A DNA stretch of 64,000 nt, taken from Sphingomonas cavernae (GTDB lineage: Bacteria > Pseudomonadota > Alphaproteobacteria > Sphingomonadales > Sphingomonadaceae). The notes beneath the pieces are model-generated. The model saw only the letters and a list, made by a program, of their open reading frames with translations. It was not told the origin of the DNA and ran no database searches. The DNA lies in assembly GCF_003590775.1 (NCBI RefSeq), contig NZ_QYUM01000002.1:868001-932000 (forward strand), given 5' to 3'. Of the stretch, positions 45,963-54,588 are shown in pieces (the stretch's first letter is position 1; each line of letters begins with the position of its first letter). The position numbers and the translations under genes are program-made.

Positions 45963-45998
45963 GGCCGGCCCGTTCCCAACCGGGGGCGGGCCGGTTTT
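45963..45998 (+). terminator. Terminator after the TonB receptor
   Basis: A stem CCGGCCCG (45965-45972) with CGGGCCGG (45987-45994) is followed by TTTTGTTT, 20 bases after the receptor stop. Confidence 0.85.
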
Positions 45999-46024
45999 GT
46001 TTGAACAGTGCCATACGGCTTGGC

Positions 46025-47866
46025 ATGGTCGTGACCATGCTGCTCGACTCCCTCATGGTGAAGATCGCGCTGATCGGATTGCTCGGCATCGGCGCGCAGT
46101 GGATAGCCTGGCGCACGAACAAGCCCGCCATCGCACTCATGCTCATGACGGGCGTGCTCGCGGGCCCGATATTGGGGCTGATCGATCCGAGGCGCGATTT
46201 TGGTGCGCTGATGGAGCCCATGGTCAAGCTCGCGGTCGCGGTGATCCTCTTCGAGGGCGGGCTGAGCCTCAATTTTCGCGATCTGCGCCATGCGGGCGGT
46301 CCCGTGCTCCGGCTTGTCGTGATCGGCGCGCCGCTCGGTTGGGCGCTGGCAACCGCGGCAGCCTATTATGGCGCGGGGCTGTCGTTCGAGGTCGCGGCCC
46401 TGTTCGGCGGAATATTGGTCGTGACGGGGCCGACGGTCGTGCAACCCCTGCTTCGTCCGCTCAACATCAGCCCGCGCGTCAGGAACACGCTCAAATGGGA
46501 AGCGATCGTCAACGACCCCATCGGCGCCCTGCTCGCGGTCTTCATCTATGCCTGGGTCACATATGGTGGCGAAGGCGCAGACATCGCGGCGATAGGCTTC
46601 GACGTGCTCGCCTCGACCTTCGTGGCCGGCCTGCTCGGCGCGGGGTTGGGCTTTGCGGTGAGCTGGCTTTTCCCGCGCGGCTATGTGCCCGAATATCTGA
46701 AGGCCCCGATCCTGCTCGTGACCGTGATCGCGGGTTTCGTGATCGCTGATGTAATCCAGCACGAAACCGGCCTTGTCACCGTCACCATCATGGGCGTGGT
46801 GATCGCCAACCGCCCGCTCGCAGCCAGCCATGCGCTCAGGCGCTTCAAGGAGGATCTGACGGTCATCCTTGTCTCTGGCGTGTTCATCCTGATGTCCGCG
46901 ACGCTCGACTGGGCGACGATGAGCCAGTTCCAGGCGCGCTTCCTGATCTTCCTGTTCCTGCTGCTGTTCGTCGTGCGGCCGGTGACGGTGCTCGTCAGTC
47001 TGCTGCTTTCCTCGATGCCCTGGCGCGAGCGACTGTTCGTCGCGTGGATCGGTCCGCGCGGCATCGTCGCGGTCGCGATCACCGGGCTGTTCGCGATCCG
47101 CCTTGCCGACTTTGGCATCGAGGACGCCGAGGCACTCATCCCCTTGAGCTTCGGGGTCGTCGTCGCGACGATCTTCGCACACGGCTTTTCGGCGCGCTGG
47201 CTCGCCGCACGGCTCGGGATCGACACGGGCGAACGAAGCGCCGTGCTGATCGTCGGCGCCAATGCCTGGACCACCCAGCTCGGGGCGATGCTGAAGTCGC
47301 TCGATATCGGGGTAACCGTTGCCGACCCATCCAAATTTGCATTGCGCGAGGCGCGCAAGGCAGGGCTGGAGACGTGGCAGGGGGACGTTCTCGACGAGCA
47401 GGCACAGGATCAGCATGACCTGGGTGGGTATCAGCACATCGTCGCCGCGACCGACAACGACGCGTATAACGCGCTGATCTGCGCCGAACTGGGCCCCGAA
47501 ATCGGCACCGAACGCGTCAGCCAGACGCGCGCCGACAAGCCCGACGCGCCGACCGCGTCGCGCGGCCGCGTGCTGCTGGAGGGCGGACTGTCGATGGACG
47601 AACTGCTGACGCGCACAAGCGAGGATTGGAGCTTCAGCCGCACGCGGATCACCGACAAGTTCGGCTATGACGATTTTCGCGAGAGACTGCCCGCAGAGGC
47701 CGAACCTGTCGCCGTCCTCAAGCCCGACAAGCGTCTGCTGTTCTTTTCGACGTCGGCGCGGCCGCTGGTGGAACCGGGCGACATCGCGATCAGCTTCATC
47801 CCGCCCGACACGCCCAGACCGCGCACCGCGGTCGAAGAGCCGCCCGCCGCCGAAGTGCTTATCTGA
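46025..47866 (+). CDS. CPA1-type cation:proton antiporter with TrkA-N domain
   Basis: The product has 613 residues. The first about 395 form 12-13 hydrophobic segments with the antiporter signature WEAIVNDPIGALLA, whose Asn-Asp pair is typical of CPA1 exchangers, and WIGPRGIVAVAI. The rest contains a Rossmann-like TrkA-N/RCK part (SAVLIVGANAWTTQLGAML) and ends in a soluble tail. It exchanges Na+ or K+ for H+ across the inner membrane. The start is uncertain: ATG 46025 or 46037 fit, since the frame before that lies in the terminator region. Confidence 0.9.
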   Translation: MVVTMLLDSLMVKIALIGLLGIGAQWIAWRTNKPAIALMLMTGVLAGPILGLIDPRRDFGALMEPMVKLAVAVILFEGGLSLNFRDLRHAGGPVLRLVVIGAPLGWALATAAAYYGAGLSFEVAALFGGILVVTGPTVVQPLLRPLNISPRVRNTLKWEAIVNDPIGALLAVFIYAWVTYGGEGADIAAIGFDVLASTFVAGLLGAGLGFAVSWLFPRGYVPEYLKAPILLVTVIAGFVIADVIQHETGLVTVTIMGVVIANRPLAASHALRRFKEDLTVILVSGVFILMSATLDWATMSQFQARFLIFLFLLLFVVRPVTVLVSLLLSSMPWRERLFVAWIGPRGIVAVAITGLFAIRLADFGIEDAEALIPLSFGVVVATIFAHGFSARWLAARLGIDTGERSAVLIVGANAWTTQLGAMLKSLDIGVTVADPSKFALREARKAGLETWQGDVLDEQAQDQHDLGGYQHIVAATDNDAYNALICAELGPEIGTERVSQTRADKPDAPTASRGRVLLEGGLSMDELLTRTSEDWSFSRTRITDKFGYDDFRERLPAEAEPVAVLKPDKRLLFFSTSARPLVEPGDIAISFIPPDTPRPRTAVEEPPAAEVLI

Positions 47867-50626
47867 TCACGCCGCCTTGCGGTCCGCCTGCTCGCCCCCC
47901 GCCGCCTCGAGCATCCGCCGCTCGAGCGCCTTGAGGCGCGACGTACCCTCGATCTTGTCGCCGATCAGGTCGGTTATGTAGAAGGTGTCGACCGCGCGCT
48001 CGCCATAGGTGGCGATGTGCGCCGAATGGATTGTCACCTTCGATTGGAAAAGCGCATAGGCAAGCGCGTTGAGCAGCGCGGGACGATCGCGCGCGTTGAC
48101 CTCGATCACGGTATACCGGTTCGACGCCTTGTTATCGATCAGCACCGCGGGCTCGATCTCGAACGCCTCTGCGCGCGTGCGCACGAGCGGCTTTTGTGCC
48201 AAACGGTCGGCGAGCTTGTGACGGTTGGCAAGCGCATCCTCGATCGCACTTTCGAGCCTTTTCAGTCGCTGCGGCTCGTCGAGCGGACGGCCGAGCGGAT
48301 CCTGGACGAGGAAATTGTCGAGCGCCATCCCATCGCGCGTCGTGTGGATGCGCGCGTCGATGATGCTGCCTCCGGCCAGATGGATCGCGCCCGCAACGCG
48401 GTAGAACAGCCCGGGATGGTCGCTGGCATAGACGGTGACGAGCGTCGCGCCGCGCGTGGGATAGACTTGCGCCTCGATCGACAGCGGGCTGTCTGCGGCG
48501 GCCGCGATCATCCGCGCATTGCGTTCGAGCACATCTGACGGCTCAGCGATCCAATAGGCGTCGGTGAGCGTCTTCTTGAGTTTGGCCATCTCGGCGTCGT
48601 CCCAGCCAAGCACCTCCTGCAGCGCGGCCTGTTTTGCCGCGATGCGCTCGGCGCGTCCTTTCTGCTTGTGGCCAAGGCGCAGCATCTCCTCGGCGGACTC
48701 GAACAGGTCAGTCAGCAACTGCCGTTTCCAGCCGTTCCAGACGCCGGGACCCACCGCACGGATATCGACCACCGTCAGGATCAGCAGCAACCGGAGGCGC
48801 TCGAGGCTCTGCACCATCTCGACAAAATCGAGGATGGTCTTGAAATCGGCAAGGTCGCGCTTGAATGCGGTGGCGGACATCAAGAGATGCCAGCGCACGA
48901 GCCAGGCGACGGTCTCGGTCTCCGCGGGGGTGAGCCCGAAGCGCGGGCAAAGCTTCTTGGCGACTTCGGCGCCGAGCACCGAATGATCGCCTCCGCGCCC
49001 CTTGGCGATATCGTGGAGCAGCACCGCGACATAGAGCACGCGCCGCGAAACAAGCTGGTTGGCGATCACCGTCGAAAGCGGATGCTCGTCGTGGAGCGTT
49101 CCATTTTCGATCTGCGAGAGCAGGCCGATCGCGCGGATCGAATGTTCGTCGACGGTGTAATGATGGTACATGTCGAACTGCATCTGCGCGACGACGCGAC
49201 CGAAATCGGGAACGAAGCGGCCGAACACCGTTGCCTCGTTCATCCAGCGCAGCACGGTTTCAGGATCGCGCGAGCTGGTCAGCACGTCGAGGAACAGCGC
49301 ATTGGCGCGCGGATCGTTGCGCACGCGCGCATCGATCAGCTTGGCGTCCCGGGCGGCGGCGCGGATCGCGAGCGGATGGATTTCCAGCCCGTGCTTGTCG
49401 GCAAGCGCGAACATCTCAATCAAGCGCACCGGGTCCTTTGCGAAGAAATCGTCGGCGGGCAGCGCGAGCCGGCCGCGTTCGAGTACGAAGCCGTTGAGCT
49501 TGCGTGGGCTGCGGCGGATCATAGGCAGGCCAAAGCGGCGCCCGCGCGCGGCGTGGCTCTCGTCGAGATGCGCTAGGAACACGCCCGTAAGGTCGCCCAC
49601 CTGCTTCGCGATCAGGAAATAATGCTGCATGAAGCGCTCGACCGCCGACTTACCCGGGCGGTCGGCATAGCGCATGCGGCGCGCGATTTCGGGCTGGAAG
49701 TCGAAGGTCAGCCGTTCCTCGGCACGTCCCGCAATGCTGTGCAGGTGGCAGCGCACAGCCCAGAGGAAGTTTTCGGCCTTCTGGAACTGACGCAGCTCGT
49801 TCCTGGTCAGCAGCCCCTTGTCGACCAGCTCGGCGACGGTGGGCACGCGGTAAATATATTTGCCGATCCAGAACAGCGCGTGGAGATCGCGCAGTCCCCC
49901 CTTGCCCTCTTTGACATTGGGCTCGACGACATAGCGGCTATCACCCATGCGTTTATGCCGGATGTCCCGCTCGGCGAGCTTCTCGGCGATGAAGGCGCGG
50001 CCCGTGCCCGCCATCACCTCGTTGGCGAACCGAATGCTTGCCTCGTCATAGAGCGCCTGGTCGCCCCAGACATAGCGCGCCTCGAGCAACCCCGTGCGGA
50101 TGGTGATGTCGGACTTCGCCATGCGCACCATCTCGTCGAGCGAGCGGCTCGATTGCCCCACCTTCAAGCCGAGGTCCCACAGCGTGTAGAGCATCGATTC
50201 GATGACCTGCTCGGTCCAGCTCGTCTGCTTCCAGGGCGTGAGAAAGCCGATATCGACGTCCGAAAAGGGCGCCATCTCGCCGCGCCCATAGCCGCCCACC
50301 GCGAGCAGCGCGATGCGCTCCGCCGCGGTCGGATTGCTGTTAGGATACAGCCGTTTGGTCGTGAAGTCATAGGTCAGCCGCAAGAGCTGGTCGACGAGGA
50401 ATGCCTGCGCGGACGCCGCCTCGCTGCCACGCGAGGGATGTTCGGTCAGTCGCCGCGCAATCTCCACGCGTCCGATATCAAGCGCATTCTTCAACAGCGC
50501 CACAGCAGCCTGACGCAGCGCGGTCGTGTCGCCGCTGCCGGGCAGGAGTTCGGCGAGGGCGTCTGAAAGTCCGCGTCGATCGACGATGGCGCGGCGCTGC
50601 GGAATGCTTTCGAAACGGACTGACAT
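47867..50626 (-). CDS. glnD: [Protein-PII] uridylyltransferase / uridylyl-removing enzyme
   Basis: The 919-residue protein has the four GlnD parts in order: a nucleotidyltransferase domain (GGYGRGEMAPFSDVDIGFL), a GlnE-like linker, an HD phosphohydrolase domain (LLHDIAKGRGGDHS) and two C-terminal ACT domains (ATLVTVYASDHPGLFYRVAG and VIEVNARDRPALLNALA). It attaches or removes UMP from PII in response to glutamine, controlling nitrogen metabolism. It converges with the antiporter gene. Confidence 0.96.
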   Translation of the reverse strand: MSVRFESIPQRRAIVDRRGLSDALAELLPGSGDTTALRQAAVALLKNALDIGRVEIARRLTEHPSRGSEAASAQAFLVDQLLRLTYDFTTKRLYPNSNPTAAERIALLAVGGYGRGEMAPFSDVDIGFLTPWKQTSWTEQVIESMLYTLWDLGLKVGQSSRSLDEMVRMAKSDITIRTGLLEARYVWGDQALYDEASIRFANEVMAGTGRAFIAEKLAERDIRHKRMGDSRYVVEPNVKEGKGGLRDLHALFWIGKYIYRVPTVAELVDKGLLTRNELRQFQKAENFLWAVRCHLHSIAGRAEERLTFDFQPEIARRMRYADRPGKSAVERFMQHYFLIAKQVGDLTGVFLAHLDESHAARGRRFGLPMIRRSPRKLNGFVLERGRLALPADDFFAKDPVRLIEMFALADKHGLEIHPLAIRAAARDAKLIDARVRNDPRANALFLDVLTSSRDPETVLRWMNEATVFGRFVPDFGRVVAQMQFDMYHHYTVDEHSIRAIGLLSQIENGTLHDEHPLSTVIANQLVSRRVLYVAVLLHDIAKGRGGDHSVLGAEVAKKLCPRFGLTPAETETVAWLVRWHLLMSATAFKRDLADFKTILDFVEMVQSLERLRLLLILTVVDIRAVGPGVWNGWKRQLLTDLFESAEEMLRLGHKQKGRAERIAAKQAALQEVLGWDDAEMAKLKKTLTDAYWIAEPSDVLERNARMIAAAADSPLSIEAQVYPTRGATLVTVYASDHPGLFYRVAGAIHLAGGSIIDARIHTTRDGMALDNFLVQDPLGRPLDEPQRLKRLESAIEDALANRHKLADRLAQKPLVRTRAEAFEIEPAVLIDNKASNRYTVIEVNARDRPALLNALAYALFQSKVTIHSAHIATYGERAVDTFYITDLIGDKIEGTSRLKALERRMLEAAGGEQADRKAA

Positions 50627-50711
50627 GGCTCCTATCTAGTGACGGAAACAGGGGCATGCCAGCGCTTTGCGGCACAGTAACCGACGTCATCAGGTCGCGA
50701 CTTCGTTATTG

Positions 50712-50733
50712 TAATGAGATTGAAATCTCATTA
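50712..50733. promoter_or_regulatory. Perfect palindromic operator of the TetR gene pair
   Basis: Ten-base arms TAATGAGATT and AATCTCATTA are separated by GA, a perfect 22-bp dyad between glnD and the NTF2-like gene. A TATAGA -10 lies at 50745-50750 and a TTGAAA -35 overlaps the dyad, so a bound repressor would block the promoter. The TetR gene downstream is the obvious binding protein. Confidence 0.65.
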
Positions 50734-50768
50734 TGAGTCTTTCGTATAGATTACGATGGAGGCTGCTC

Positions 50769-51191
50769 ATGGCACTCACACGCCAGGCGATGGACCGTAT
50801 GATGGACGTGCATTTCGCGTTCGAGATGCAGGATGACGTGGCCGGGGTACTCGCGACGCTCGCGCCCGATGTCGAACATGACATTGTTGGCGCGCCCACG
50901 GGTCCGACCCACGGTCGCGATGCCGCCAAACCCTTTTATGAAGCGCTGTTCGCCGATCTTGCCGATGGGAGCGTGCAACCTTTGCGACGTTACTATGGCG
51001 AGGATTTCCTTGTCGACGAATCGCTGTGGCGCGGCCGCGCCGCCGGGCGTCCATTTGGCATCGACGGTCGCGATCGACCGCTCGAATTCAGACTGCTCCA
51101 CATCATCGAATTTGCCGAAGACAATACGATCAGCCGCGAGAATGTATGGCTCGACCTCGCCGCGATCATCCAGCAATTGCCGCAGGGCTGA
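50769..51191 (+). CDS. SnoaL/NTF2-like protein
   Basis: The 140-residue protein starts MALTRQAMDRMMDVHFAFEM and has the NTF2-like alpha-beta cone pattern: VAGVLATLAPDVEHDIVG, KPFYEALFADL, RYYGEDFLVDES and RPLEFRLLHIIEFAEDNTISRE. Family members are ketosteroid-isomerase-like enzymes or ligand-binding proteins. GGAGG at 50758-50762 fixes ATG 50769. It is co-transcribed with the TetR gene 3 bases downstream and is probably the gene under its control. Confidence 0.85.
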   Translation: MALTRQAMDRMMDVHFAFEMQDDVAGVLATLAPDVEHDIVGAPTGPTHGRDAAKPFYEALFADLADGSVQPLRRYYGEDFLVDESLWRGRAAGRPFGIDGRDRPLEFRLLHIIEFAEDNTISRENVWLDLAAIIQQLPQG

Positions 51192-51194
51192 ATC

Positions 51195-51803
51195 ATGGAT
51201 TCGGAAAGGGCGGGCCGCCCCAATCAGAGGCGACGCACGCGCAAGGACCTGCTTCTGGCGGCCGCGCGCCTGATCCGCCAAGGGACCACCCCGACGCTTG
51301 AGGAAATCGCGGAGGAGGCCTTGGTGTCGCGCGCGACGGCCTATCGCTATTTTCCGGGGCTCGACGCGCTTCTCGTTGAGGCGGCGCTCGATGTCGCTGT
51401 TCCCGAGACGGACGAAATCCTGCGCAATGCTCCGCCGGATGATGCCGTGGCGCGTGTGACATGCGTCGACGATGCACTCAATGCGATGATCAAGGAGAAC
51501 GAGGCGCAACTTCGCACGATGCTCGCGCATTCGCTCCGCCGCCCCGAGCACGACGGAGAACTGCTGGCGCGTCAGAATCGCCGCACGCCATTGGTCGAGG
51601 CAGCCCTCGATCCCGTGCGCGATCAGTTCGCGCCCGAGGCGCTGGATATGCTGATCCGGGCGCTGCCGCTTGTCATCGGGACCGAGGCCATGATCGTCTT
51701 CAAGGACGTTCTGCAACTCGGCGAGGAAGAGACGCTCGCGGTCAAGCGCTGGGCGATCCGCGCATTGATCGAAGCCGCGCAAAGGCCAGACACGCCTGGC
51801 TGA
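51195..51803 (+). CDS. TetR/AcrR-family transcriptional regulator
   Basis: The 202-residue protein has the TetR N-terminal helix-turn-helix (TRKDLLLAAARLIRQG, EIAEEALVSRATAYRYFPGLDALL) and an all-helical ligand-binding C-terminal domain. It probably represses its own operon through the palindrome at 50712-50733; the ligand may be the substrate of the upstream NTF2-like protein. It converges with mutS, whose stop lies 4 bases away. Confidence 0.9.
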   Translation: MDSERAGRPNQRRRTRKDLLLAAARLIRQGTTPTLEEIAEEALVSRATAYRYFPGLDALLVEAALDVAVPETDEILRNAPPDDAVARVTCVDDALNAMIKENEAQLRTMLAHSLRRPEHDGELLARQNRRTPLVEAALDPVRDQFAPEALDMLIRALPLVIGTEAMIVFKDVLQLGEEETLAVKRWAIRALIEAAQRPDTPG

Positions 51804-51807
51804 GCGT

Positions 51808-54435
51808 TCAGCCCCCGGTCGCGATAGCCTTGAGCCGGTAAAGTGCGTCGAGTGCCTCACGCGGGGTGAGCGCATCCGCATCAAGCATGTTCAGCGCGTC
51901 GCGAAGCACGTCCTTATCCTCCTCGGCCGGTGCGGCCATCGCCGCGAAGAGCGGCAAGTCATCGAGCCCCGCCGCGAGCCCCCCGGTCTGCGCACGCCCT
52001 GCCTCGAGCTTCTTCAGCACTTCCGAGGCGCGGTGGAGCACCGTGGGGGGCAGCCCCGCAAGTTTGCCGACCGCAATACCATAGCTGCGGTCCGCCGGAC
52101 CGTCAGCAAGTTCGTGGAGCAGGACGAGATCGCCCTTCCACTCGCGCGCGCGGACGTGATGGAGCGAGAGCGCGTCGAGCCGTTCTGCGAGCCGCGTCAA
52201 CTCGTGATAGTGCGTCGCGAACAGGCATCGGCTGCGGTTGATGTCGTGCACCGCCTCGACCACCGCCCATGCGATCGCGAGGCCGTCATAGGTGGAGGTG
52301 CCGCGCCCTACCTCGTCGAGGATGACGAAGCTGTGTTCGGTCGCCTGCGCGAGGATGGCGGCGGTCTCGACCATCTCGACCATGAAGGTCGAGCGCCCGC
52401 GCGCCAGATTGTCCGACGCGCCAACACGGCTGAACAGTCGGTCGACAAGCCCAAGCGTAGCTCGCGACGCAGGGACAAAGCTGCCCGCCTGCGCCAGCAC
52501 CGCGATCAGCGCGTTCTGGCGAAGGAAGGTCGATTTACCGCCCATATTGGGGCCAGTGACCAGCCACAGCCTCTGGTTCTCCGCGAGCCGACAATCATTG
52601 GCGACGAAGCGTTCGCCGGCCTTCTCGATCGCGCGTTCCACGACGGGGTGGCGGCCGCCCTCGACCTCGAAGCGCGGATCCTCGACAAGGTCAGGCCGCG
52701 TCCAGCCGCCCTCGGCGGCGCGTTCCGCCAGCGCTGACGCGACATCGAGCCGCGCAAGCGCATCGGCGGTATGCGCGATCGACTCGCGCCGCACCAGCGC
52801 CTCTTCGGTCAGCGCCTCGAGATGCGCGGCCTCGGCGGCGAGCGCGTGCGCGCCTGCCTGGGTCACGCGCAGCGCCTGTTCGTGGAGCTCGGGCGCGTTG
52901 AAGCGAACCACCCCGGCCAGCGTCTGGCGGTGGGTGAAGCCCGATTCGGGGCGCATCAGCGCATCGCCCGACCTGGCGGGCACCTCGACATGATAACCGA
53001 GCACGCCATTGTGGCGGATCTTGAGCGCCGAAATCCCGGTCTGCTCGCGGTAGCGCGCCTCGAGCGCGGCGATCGCGCGCCGGCCGTCGCCGCCTACGCC
53101 GCGCAGCTCATCAAGTGCTGCATCATAGCCTTCGGCGATATAGCCGCCCTGCGCGGCGTCGATCGGGGGCGTGGCGACGAGCGCGCGCGAGAGGTGGTCG
53201 ACCAGCGCGCCGTGACCGTCAAGCATCGGCAGCAGCCGTGCGAGGAGCACGGGCGGATCGATGAGGTTCCCAAGCCTTTCGCGCAGCAGCCGCGCCTCGC
53301 CGAGTCCGTCGCGGAGCTGACCGAGATCGCGCGGACTGCCGCGTCCCGCAACGAGCCGCCCGAGCGCACGGCCAATATCGGGCAGTGCCTTAAGCGCCCC
53401 GCGGACATGCTCGCGCAAGCCGGAATCGTCGCAATAATGCTGGACGAGATCGAGCCGCTCCTCGATCGCGAGCCGGTCGGCAAGCGGTGCGCCGATGTCC
53501 GCGGCGAGCAGCCGCGCGCCTGCGCCGGTGACGGTGCGGTCGACGACATCGAGCAAGCTGCCCGCGCGCCCGCCGCCGTTCGCCTGCGTCAGTTCGAGGC
53601 TCTCGCGCGTCGCCGCGTCGATCATCATATGGCCCTCGACCGCGCGGCGGATGGGCGGTTGGAGGAACGGAAGCGTGCCCTTGCCCGCATGGTCGAGATA
53701 GGCGACGAGTCCGCCCGCGGCGGCAAGCTCGGCGCGGTCGAAGCCACCGAAACCGTCGAGCGTGGCGACCCCGAACAGCGTCTTGAGCCGGGTTTCGCCA
53801 CCCGTGCTGTCGAAATCGGCGCGCGGGCGGGCAAAGGCCGCGTCGGGCCAGTGCGCCGCATTTTCGGCAACGACGATTTCGGCGGGGTTGAGCCGGGCGA
53901 GCTCGGCGCCGAGCGCATTGGGATCGATCCGCGTCACCTCGAAACGGCCCGTCGAGATGTCCGCCGCCGCGAGGCCAAGCGCGCCACCCGCTTCGCCAAG
54001 CGCCACCAGCCAGTTCGCAGACCGCGCGTCGAGCAACGTTTCCTCGGTCAGCGTGCCCGCGGTGACCACGCGGATGATCGCGCGACCGACGAGCGATTTG
54101 GAACCGCGCGCCTTGGCCTGTTCGGGGGTTTCGATCTGGTCAGCGATCGCGACGCGGTGCCCCGCCTTGATCAAGCGCGCGAGATAGGCCTCGGCCGAGT
54201 GCGCAGGCACGCCGCACATCGGAATCGGCTTGCCGTCATGCTCACCGCGCGCGGTGAGCGCGATATCGAGCGCCGCGGAGGCAATTTTTGCGTCATCGAA
54301 GAACAGCTCGAAGAAATCGCCCATCCGGTAGAAGAGCAGGCAATCCTGCGCCTCTGCCTTGAGCGCAAGATATTGCGCCATCATCGGCGTCGGTGCGGAC
54401 GGGGCGGCGGAGGGCGGGCGCGATTGCTTGTTCAT
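51808..54435 (-). CDS. mutS: DNA mismatch repair protein MutS
   Basis: The 875-residue protein has the mismatch-binding motif GDFFELFFDDA (Phe41 and Glu43 equivalent to the F-x-E motif), a connector, the lever/clamp helices and an ATPase domain with Walker A GPNMGGKST and the STFMVEM, DEVGRGTST (Walker B) and ATHYHEL motifs. It starts mismatch repair with MutL. It is divergent from maeB. Confidence 0.97.
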   Translation of the reverse strand: MNKQSRPPSAAPSAPTPMMAQYLALKAEAQDCLLFYRMGDFFELFFDDAKIASAALDIALTARGEHDGKPIPMCGVPAHSAEAYLARLIKAGHRVAIADQIETPEQAKARGSKSLVGRAIIRVVTAGTLTEETLLDARSANWLVALGEAGGALGLAAADISTGRFEVTRIDPNALGAELARLNPAEIVVAENAAHWPDAAFARPRADFDSTGGETRLKTLFGVATLDGFGGFDRAELAAAGGLVAYLDHAGKGTLPFLQPPIRRAVEGHMMIDAATRESLELTQANGGGRAGSLLDVVDRTVTGAGARLLAADIGAPLADRLAIEERLDLVQHYCDDSGLREHVRGALKALPDIGRALGRLVAGRGSPRDLGQLRDGLGEARLLRERLGNLIDPPVLLARLLPMLDGHGALVDHLSRALVATPPIDAAQGGYIAEGYDAALDELRGVGGDGRRAIAALEARYREQTGISALKIRHNGVLGYHVEVPARSGDALMRPESGFTHRQTLAGVVRFNAPELHEQALRVTQAGAHALAAEAAHLEALTEEALVRRESIAHTADALARLDVASALAERAAEGGWTRPDLVEDPRFEVEGGRHPVVERAIEKAGERFVANDCRLAENQRLWLVTGPNMGGKSTFLRQNALIAVLAQAGSFVPASRATLGLVDRLFSRVGASDNLARGRSTFMVEMVETAAILAQATEHSFVILDEVGRGTSTYDGLAIAWAVVEAVHDINRSRCLFATHYHELTRLAERLDALSLHHVRAREWKGDLVLLHELADGPADRSYGIAVGKLAGLPPTVLHRASEVLKKLEAGRAQTGGLAAGLDDLPLFAAMAAPAEEDKDVLRDALNMLDADALTPREALDALYRLKAIATGG

Positions 54436-54588
54436 GGGCTCGCGGTGCTGATACCGGCTAATTTCAGCTTTGCCAAAGGTAGCATTGACCGATTTTTGTG
54501 CTTAGAGCGAACGCGACTCTCAGCAATATCCATCGGCCGCTTGCCGTAACGGCAGCTCCTGGCCGGACAACAGCAAAAGGATCCTCGA

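Noticed and set aside
45764-47437. 557-codon minus-strand frame opposite the antiporter gene
   Set aside because: His/Asp/Arg-rich antisense frame with no domain, while the plus strand has the complete antiporter.
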